Assembly: GCA_918026815.1 (NCBI GenBank)
Contig: CAKJVC010000068.1
Location: 558,001 to 622,000, forward strand
Direction of reading: 5' to 3'
DNA length: 64,000 nt
Source: Chalara sp. BL73
Taxonomy: Eukaryota > Ascomycota > Leotiomycetes > Helotiales
Below are positions 56,560-64,000 of the stretch, in pieces (positions within the stretch are counted from its first letter, which is position 1; every line of letters begins with the position of its first letter). The translations under genes were made by a program, and so were the position numbers. Under the pieces are notes generated by a model. It was given only the letters and a program-made list of their open reading frames with translations. It was not told where the DNA came from and did no database searches.

Positions 56560-58565
56560 CAAGAGAATCGTAAAATGATTCCGGACTCGTATATTCTTGG
56601 TCGAATGGCCCAGTCCCCAAGAGGCATGGAAGTGTATTCTCTAAAGAGCGAGGCTGGTCTTGGATCTGAAGGCGTAAGGAGGAGCAATAAAGTAGTTATT
56701 CATAAAGTTCGGCCCAATATTCTTTGCCTGTGGTATCTGCTCATGTTTCTGTTTTGATTATAAACATATAGATATTCCTATCGTTTATGATCTTAATCAA
56801 ATGTTTCAATTCATTATATCGAAGTATGAGTATGTCTTGTCTTTGGCATTGAGCTTCCTAGAGATGGCTTAAAACTAAGGTGTATATGCTGCCTATAATG
56901 GCGTCCTTTATCGAAATTTAACATTATCTTTTTCTCTTTCCATCTGTTGCTGCTGTAGCATGGGTTATCCTAGGTAAATCAGCCTAGAGGTTAATGCTCA
57001 AGGCAACCCGTTTCCCCCTTCGGCTATAGCTACTCAAAATAAACCAAGGCTGTTTTCGGGGCTGACTTAGCAAATTATTGCGCCTGTAAGAAAGATTTAG
57101 GGTGATCGTTCTGTAACGTCTTACACAAGAGCAATATTATATAATATAAAATATTGTTAGCAACAGATTGCACCAATTCTTGATTTGGATCTTATAATGT
57201 GAAGCCTGGTTACTTGAAAGTAATAATCGCTTCATAACAAACTACTCATAAGATAAACCCCCAATATACCAACTACAGAATTCAATAGTGTGTCAAACTA
57301 CGTAATAAAGTCCGTTTATGTCCGATTATTGGAAATCAGGCATGGACTATACAGCGTTATATAAGAACTCATTAAATATGCATTTAGCTAGGGAATAATT
57401 ATTGTCTCGCGATATGAACCGCATAATCTAAGCCAAGGGTTCTTTTGGGGCCACGTGTAAAAGCCCACAGCCTCACAGAAACAAGGCAATGCAAGGCGGG
57501 GCTTACTGCATGGTACAGCGGGTTAATGATGCCTTTGCAGGCCGTCCCAAAGTGCCTAGGGGTTCTTAGACATATAAGGGTGGCTCAAACCCTATGCGTA
57601 GAATCAGACAAGTGGTCATTTAAATTTGGAGACAGTGATACATAGCGAAACTTGCGCTCTTCGTCTACCGAGAAGAAATCTCAACACTTGCTCCGCAATA
57701 CGTAGCTCGACAGTTTCATATGGTTCAGAATGGGGGTATATTTTGTAATTGTTTCCCAATCCTAGAAATTAACAGTGAACTGATTTAATGTAAAGCCGAG
57801 ATCTTCACAACTTGGCTACTTTAACAGAGCTATCTGTGATCAACTTGATGGCCTGAATTCAAAACGCAAGGGTGAGTCACAGATTTTGTGTTGACTCCCA
57901 AAAGACGCTAACAAAAATTGCAGACCCTCAGGTCACCAGTTCAAACGATGGGGATCCGGAGGATCGTCGTTACTAGAAGATTTGGCTCCCCCCAAGCTCG
58001 GTAAAATACCTACGACAAGACATCTCCTCCTGGGTCACAAACATTCTGTAATTTAATTCTTGGATCACCGATTGACTATCACTTGCCGCTATATGTCATG
58101 GAATACAAATATGTTTCTTGAATTTCACTTACTAGGCTTGTTATAACTATGATCTGAATTTGTGATTACCTTTAAATTGTATATATTAGGCACCCGTAAG
58201 GGCGTTGTGGTACCGTGCACGTAGGTGGGAGAGATGATAGGTTAGCATGAATGTAATGTAAGGTGGCTATGCTTACCCTGCAGCAGCCACTCTGGGCCCT
58301 GATGTAATTTCCTACTTTTCCCTCCAAATCCGAATTATGACCACGCCTCTACAGACAACAAAGCGTGTTAAGTCTTCCGAAGGTAATACTACTTAAGACT
58401 TTCACTTGCAGTCCCCTCCCCGCGGTACCACCCATTCCTTTATTTTTAAGTTTTTAAGAACTGTGACGCTACGGTAACTTGTAGCTAAGCACCAGCACCT
58501 AAGGGCATTCGCCAGCAGCTCGCTTGAGATCGATACTCCTCAATCTGTCCTGAACTGCCACTGTG
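56560..58565. other. AT-rich gene-poor region
   Basis: About 2 kb with no supported gene. It has scattered A/T runs, a small inverted repeat (57132-57138 with 57150-57156) and short frames only (57445-57645). The final 200 bp should contain the promoter of the SesB-NACHT gene. Confidence 0.45.
57132..57156. repeat. Small inverted repeat (7-bp stem)
   Basis: CAATATT (57132-57138) is the reverse complement of AATATTG (57150-57156) across an 11-bp A/T spacer. Could be chance in AT-rich DNA. Confidence 0.45.
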
Positions 58566-61500
58566 ATGGAGGATATCCTTGGAATCTCGATTATTCAGGA
58601 CCCCGGAAACCAGGCAAACTTTGAGCAAGTGCACCTGATGCTGGCCATCCCCTAACTTAACGCCTAATACTAATGACCACAGCCTGATCGCTGTTCATGG
58701 CATTAACGGTCACCCGTACCATACATGGACCAATCCAAACGGCGCGAAATGGCTAGAAGAGTATCTCCCAGAAGATATACCGAATGCCCGAGTCATGACC
58801 TTTGGATATAATTCTCAGATTTTTACCTCAAGCAAAGGGTTTGTGACAGATTTTGCGGAACAGTTGTTGCAGCACCTAATGAGCGTAAGAAGATTAACAG
58901 ATAGCATTGTAAGATAGTCCTGGCATTATTTTGATTTTTTAGAGCTGAATCTCAGCTAAAGAAATGAACAAGGACCGACCAATCATTTTCTTATGCCATA
59001 GTCTAGGTGGTCTTGTGGTGAAAAAAGTACGTGTCAACATCTCCATTACTAACTAACCAAGTACTATCCGTTTATAGGCACTTACTTTGGCCCAAGAAGC
59101 GCATGACGCAGCTCCTATCAGGAAATCGACAATATTGGTGACTTTTATGGGTACGCCACACAGAGGCTCACAGCTTGCATCTTACGCAGAAATAGCAGTC
59201 ACATGTATCAAAACAGCAGGCTTCAAGGCAAACACCGCAAATCTTCATCATCTCAAGCTGGATTCGGATACCCTTGACGAATTAGGGTCTCAGTTTGGGT
59301 CTCTCTTACAAATGGAGAATATTAAAGTGTTGACCTTCTATGAATTGAGACCAACAAAAATTGCCGGGATCGTAGAAGCCATAGTGAGATGACTGAATCT
59401 CTCATCAACTCACCTTTCAATGAGCTAACCTTTGATTACATAGGTTGTGCCTAAAGGGTCTGCTAAGTTAGGCTTAGGTCCTCCTCTAGAAACCATCATC
59501 CCAGTTGACGCAGACCATCGCCAAATCGCACAGTTTACGGGGAGGGGCTCGAAACAATATGAAGTTTTTAGATCAAATATCATATTCGCGTCATCGTCCT
59601 GTGCCAAAATGGCACAAACTAATGGTAAGGGCTTTGCAGGACACTGTAATGTTGTTTGCGTTCAAGGCTCTGGAATAATTATGACCGTCAACAAATCTTG
59701 CTCCTTCGGTAGAATAAATTTGAATGCGAAATCTAACAGTAAATTTAGAATTTCTTTCCAAGGATATGAAATGGAAACAAATCCTTTTATGGTTGGGCGG
59801 CCTTCGCTGTCAATCTGGACCTGCTTTACAGAAGGAATGTGCTGAGGGAACGTGTAAGTGGATCTTTGAAAAGCCAAAGTTCCAAAACTGGAGAGGTTCG
59901 AAACGTTCCGCAGGACTTTGGATATATGGGAAACCAGGTATTTTAGCATCCTTGAACATACTAAGTTATCCTTTTGGGAATGATATTAACGGTTATGTCT
60001 CAACTTAGGAGTTGGTAAAACCGTGTTATCAAGCTATGTTTCGCAGTCATTGAGATCTGAGGATGGCAATCTTGTCATTACATTGTACTGCCACTTATAC
60101 CGATCCTTGAACGAACCTTTGTATGCTCTTGTTCGCGACATTCTGCTGCAAGCGTTACAGCTCCCCTTCCTTTCTACTATAGTCAAACAACGACTATTGG
60201 ACCTTGAATCACAAACCAGTGCCTTATCGGACATCTCCTTTGATACACTACTTGAAATTGTCGACAGGATGATCTACAGCACCTCGAAACTTGTCCTCAT
60301 TATCGATGGCATTGATGAGATCGAACAGGAAGCAGCAAATCTAGAATATTTTTTGGACAAAATACACACCATTTCACAATCAGCGGGTTTGTGCAAAATA
60401 CTACTTGTGAGTCGCAATACTTCTACCTTGGAAAGGCTACTTGCCGGCTGGCAGATGATGGCTATATCTTCTGTAGACTCTCTTCGCGATATTTCCATAC
60501 ATTTACATGGAAGGCTCCGATATATACTACACTTAGGCGATCGTCGGGATGAAGTCATCGAGAGGCTTGTTGATGGTTCGAAAGGACTTTTTCTTTGGGC
60601 AGATCTTGCTGCGAGTGAGATTGACCACTTGCGAACCTGGAATGAGGTGCAGGCTCTACTGGAAAATGGTAATTGTGGACTGGACGCCATTTATGCTACT
60701 GTCATCAAACAGCTAGATACATCGTCAAAAGGATTATGTCGGATCCGAGCCAGAACTCTACCACTAGTGTCCATTGCGTACCGCCCCTTTCGGCTTGAGG
60801 AGATACTAGAGTTACTTGCTGTGGAAGTCTCGAAAGGACTCGTTGAGCCGGGGAACAGGATACTGGGTGGTTGGAGTACTTTATCTCGAGCATGCGGACC
60901 ATTTCTTCAGATCAATGAGCTGAGTACAGTAGAACTCATTCACGTCTCTGCAAAGGAGTTCTTAGTCACTCACCCGTGGGCTAGATCCTTAACTCAGGAA
61001 CATCTTATAGGCGGATCAGCTGAAATAGAGATGACATGCCTTTGCCTCACTTATCTGAGTTTCACTAATTTTGGACGAACAAGAGAAGACATAAAGCTAG
61101 ATATCGACAGCCTCAGTCAGAAATACCCAATGCTAGAATACGCGTCGCAATTTTGTAGGTTATCAGATTCCTCTTAGAAACTCACTTTGTACTCTTGTGT
61201 TGGTTTATTATTTAGACAGCTCTTTCCCACCAACATATCCCAAAGAGTTAGCCTTAGCTCTACTTAGACTAAATCATAGGTACTGCAAAGAGGAAGAGCT
61301 GACTCAAACTTCTTAGGGCCGGAGCATTTCTTGCGCTCCGAAAAGATTACCACTTTGCAACTGACTCTCTTAGATAAATTTTTGAATTGCCAGTGTAGTG
61401 CCATTTGGACCACAGTGCTTTATCCACATTTCTCTATCAGGCACGGTGAAACAATTGAGACGACTCTGACAATACAACATTCAATCCTCACAAATTTAGA

Positions 61501-62632
61501 GAGGAAATTGAGAATCTCTAGAAATGATGACCTAGTGCTCTCTAATCGCTGCATTGAAAAGTGCAGCCGGCTTTTGCTAGAATCAACTCGTAACTCTTTA
61601 CTTATGGAAAAATTCCATTCGGGCCCAGCGGCCAAAGTCACTCTGAGGAAGAGTTTACGATTTGCGAAATGTTGTTGTGTTCTCAACGAATTAGAAGCCG
61701 CAAAAGAGGTTGCTTCTGAAGCCTTGAAAATTGCAGAAGAAACGTTCGGGCGTATGCAGCCTTTAACCCTCCAGCTACAACGTATGAAGCTCTATATCCA
61801 AACCCGAATCCAACACAAGTCTTCTGCTTTGGACTCCTATAATGTTGTTCCAGACTTCGTTATCTTGGTGGAAAACCACATTAAGGTATTTGGAGTTGAT
61901 CATATCGAAACCCTTGGCTGTCAATATGATCTTGGTTTGGTCCATCTTATACGACGAGAATTCACTCAAGCTCGAAAGCGTTTGGAAGTTCTATATCGAA
62001 GAAGAGTTGAAGCTTTAGGCTACACCTCACGAGTAACCCAGTCAATAGCAACCAATCTAGCAGCGTGTGCAAATATGCAAAAGGAATATGGATATGCGGA
62101 ATTAATTCTCTATACCAGCTTCCCTGGGCTTTTGAAGGCTGCTGCTGAGCAGTTAGAAATTGACATTACGAGCGTGTCTCCATACACCCTTCACGCCCTA
62201 TCTATCTTAGCCGCTGTGTTGGGGGCTAGGAATGAGGATCGCAGGTCTGAGATTCTCCACCAACGTGTTATTGATGGTTTCATGGCTCTAAATGGTAAAA
62301 AGTCACGACGACTTTACGAGAGTGCGATCAACAAAGGCCAGGCCATGCGCGACCAATTCAAGTACCGCGAGGCTCGAAAGCACTACCATGAGTGGCTGAA
62401 AATATCTGATCAGAACTTGGGGCCAGAATCAAGTCAGTCTCACGAGATGCGGGAAAGGCTGATTGATATAGATCATCGGGAGAAAAAGTTGGACGAACTA
62501 TCTCAGAGCTTGAAAGGTCCAGAAGCACAGGAGCTTGATACTTGGAGGCAACTCAGCCCCATCTTTGTCGCAACTCTAGGCATACTCGCAGCAGCTTTTA
62601 TGACTTGGATATGGGTACTTTGGACATTATAG
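58566..62632 (+). CDS. STAND/NLR-type protein: SesB-like lipase, NACHT, TPR region, C-terminal membrane helix; 8 exons, 1161 aa
   Basis: Exons 58566-58624, 58683-58908, 58973-59026, 59078-59383, 59444-59624, 59740-59937, 60009-61154 and 61317-62632 form one frame. Intron 1 has a GC donor (GCAAGT), the others GT. Residues 1-215 are an alpha/beta-hydrolase of the SesB effector type: LIAVHGINGHPYHTW, RPIIFLCHSLGGLVVKK with nucleophile Ser105 in the elbow (CHSLGG), and the conserved FMGTPHRGSQ loop. The NACHT has GVGKTVLSSYV (342-352) and Walker B LVLIIDGIDEIE (437-448). The C-terminal half (about 724-1130) is helical with TPR-like pairs (YDLGLVHLIRREFTQARKRL). The last 24 residues form a hydrophobic helix (PIFVATLGILAAAFMTW). 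In fungi, SesB-NACHT receptors are thought to work in nonself recognition and cell death; the membrane tail is unusual. Confidence 0.88.
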
Positions 62633-62888
62633 AGTCGTCTCGACCTTGCACACTACTAATATTGTCTTTCATTTGACTTGCCATATAGTTCTTTTACATT
62701 AATTTGAGTCACTAATAGTTGTGTGACTTCAATATCAAAGGCTGTCTCTGAATATACAAGTTTGCATTCTTAGAATTATATATGTTGCATGCTTTTAAGG
62801 TACAACTGTAAAAGACAAAATCCTCACAAGGCACCAACCACCATCCAATATTCCGACGCGAATGACTTGAGGCGAAAAATTCTACATG

Positions 62889-63961
62889 TTACATTTGGTC
62901 CCTCCTTCCATAAGAAAAGGGGCACTCAGTTGAACCACGCATCCTCAAGAACTCAATCGTTGTTCTCATTTCATCGAGTCCTTTTCCTTCCTGAGGATTC
63001 GGGCCGATAGTCTCCAGACTGTATCCAAGAGGTTGATACTTGTTACTGCTTAGATCTGGGGCTCTACCACCAAGCACTCTCAACAAAAGTGGCACCGGAC
63101 CCCATCTAGTCCAGAACGTGGGTCTAATGTACCACGGCCTGAATCCAGAGTGACTAAAGTTGTACAATCCTGACACTGGGTTTGGGTTATCATCGACAGC
63201 CTTCACAGCAAGGAAGTGAGGCCTTGGGAGATATATATGCCGTAACGCAAACTTTCGAACGCTCAAAAATGCTATCAAAGCTGGCCTCAAGAGTGGCCCG
63301 GGGGCTTCCAGACTTTAGAAAGTATCGTTAGCTACACCATTCGTCTTTCAATTCAAAGAGTTAAAAAGAACGCCTACTTAAGACTGATCCTCATCGTGTC
63401 GTCCAATTCAAAAGCAATTACTTTTCGCAAAAATGTCGTTATGGCCCTAGGCATGGCAGAAGTCGCGGAATCCACGTAAACTCTAACATACTGATCGTTC
63501 GTAGCTACTGGTTTAGCAACAGCAGTTTCATACTGAATAGTCCAATCTCGAAGCTCAATTGCGAAATGAAGACCACTTCTCCAGCCCCCGGGACTTGACG
63601 GTAGAGGCGTGAACGGAATTTCCATGTCTTCACCGAGGTTTCGATGAAATATTCCAATTGCGCAAATCTCCACGTCGGTGAGCTCTCGCCACTCGCCCTC
63701 ATCCACAATACGGAGCGACTCAACAAGTCCAGAGCCCAAAGTGTGCAACAAATCCTCATCTAGAATCTTGCCAGCCTTACGATATCGCGCATGTAAAAAG
63801 TTCATTCGAGCTACCGCCTGCAAGTAGCGTATTGAATCTCGTTCTTTCGATTGCACCTCCCGTAACAGAATCTCTGTATCAATAGCGCGCTTCGCCGCAT
63901 TCCTTCTGTTATTTTGTCCAGTGACTGCGAAAAGCTTCGACATAGTAGGGATTCCGCCAGC
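62889..63961 (-). CDS. mpaB-type ER-bound oxygenase (rubber-oxygenase-like), 5' end beyond the window
   Basis: The visible part is two exons, 63961-63378 and 63312-62889, with a 65-bp GT-AG intron, giving 335 C-terminal residues. A good acceptor (CTAAC branch, AATTAG) at 63962 shows that one or more earlier exons lie outside the window. The protein has the ARMNFLHARYRKAGKILDEDLL motif in which His and Arg are conserved, EWRELTDVEICAIGIFHRNLGEDM, and IAFELDDTMRISL, the core of the mpaB/mpaB'/latex-clearing-like oxygenase family, a heme-binding helical fold. The end (PLLRPALIAFLSVRKFAL, then YLPRP) is typical too. One member, MpaB of the mycophenolic acid pathway, is ER-bound; others act on different lipid-like substrates. 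The substrate here is unknown. The strand is opposite to the NLR gene, which it meets tail to tail. Confidence 0.85.
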
Positions 63962-64000
63962 CTAATTGTGATTTGTTAGCAAAATGTGGCTAAAACTCCA

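Noticed and set aside
62633..62888. Possible gene between the NLR and mpaB genes
   Set aside because: Only about 250 bp of shared 3' sequence between two convergent genes; the short plus frame at 62789 overlaps the mpaB exon antisense.
1..64000. CRISPR arrays, tRNA or rRNA genes, bacterial-style operons
   Set aside because: No regularly spaced repeats, no tRNA T-arm (GTTCGAATCC-like) with matching acceptor stem, and no rRNA-like conserved blocks were seen; the window is eukaryotic.

Overview
This is a eukaryotic, almost certainly filamentous ascomycete (Pezizomycotina) window. Most genes carry short GT-AG introns (about 46-180 bp) with TAAC/CTAAC-like branch sequences. The protein content is typical of that group: HET-domain proteins, NACHT/ankyrin STAND proteins, a rhodopsin-like 7TM protein, AA9, GH16, fungal P450 and an mpaB-like oxygenase. 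The mix would suit a plant- or litter-associated Leotiomycete or Sordariomycete, but the sequence alone does not fix the class. Exon structures below were worked out by hand. Each was accepted only where donor, acceptor and codon phase agreed and the joined protein read like its family.

Layout. 0-10 kb: an unidentified edge ORF, a CYP7/CYP8-like P450, a rhodopsin-like membrane protein, and a large ankyrin/C2H2 protein. 10-22 kb: a small C2H2 protein, a secreted AA9 monooxygenase, a HET-domain protein, a BTB-like relic, a secreted GH16 glucanase, a GT25-like glycosyltransferase and a kelch-like protein. 23-28.5 kb: a housekeeping-looking island with a J-domain protein, a DUF1308 (C7orf25-like) protein and a GrpB/UPF0157 protein. 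29.8-33.9 kb: a decaying catabolic patch with an FAD monooxygenase whose splice donor is damaged, a zinc-cluster relic and an SDR pseudogene. 34.8-47 kb: a second HET protein with an unusual membrane insertion, a secreted flavin amine oxidase, a small membrane protein, a triplicated BAS2-like cysteine-rich secreted protein and an unknown acidic protein. 47-52 kb: gene-poor and AT-rich, with an alpha/beta-hydrolase relic and a solo LTR flanked by a perfect 5-bp duplication. 52-62.6 kb: two large STAND/NLR-type genes on the same strand (NACHT-ankyrin, and SesB-like lipase-NACHT-TPR-membrane anchor) separated by a decayed secretory-lipase gene. The right edge holds an mpaB-type oxygenase cut by the window end.

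The main biological theme is nonself recognition and programmed cell-death machinery (two HET proteins and two NLR-like proteins). These sit among secreted carbohydrate-active and effector-like proteins and several freshly broken genes, as expected of a fast-evolving accessory region of a fungal chromosome.
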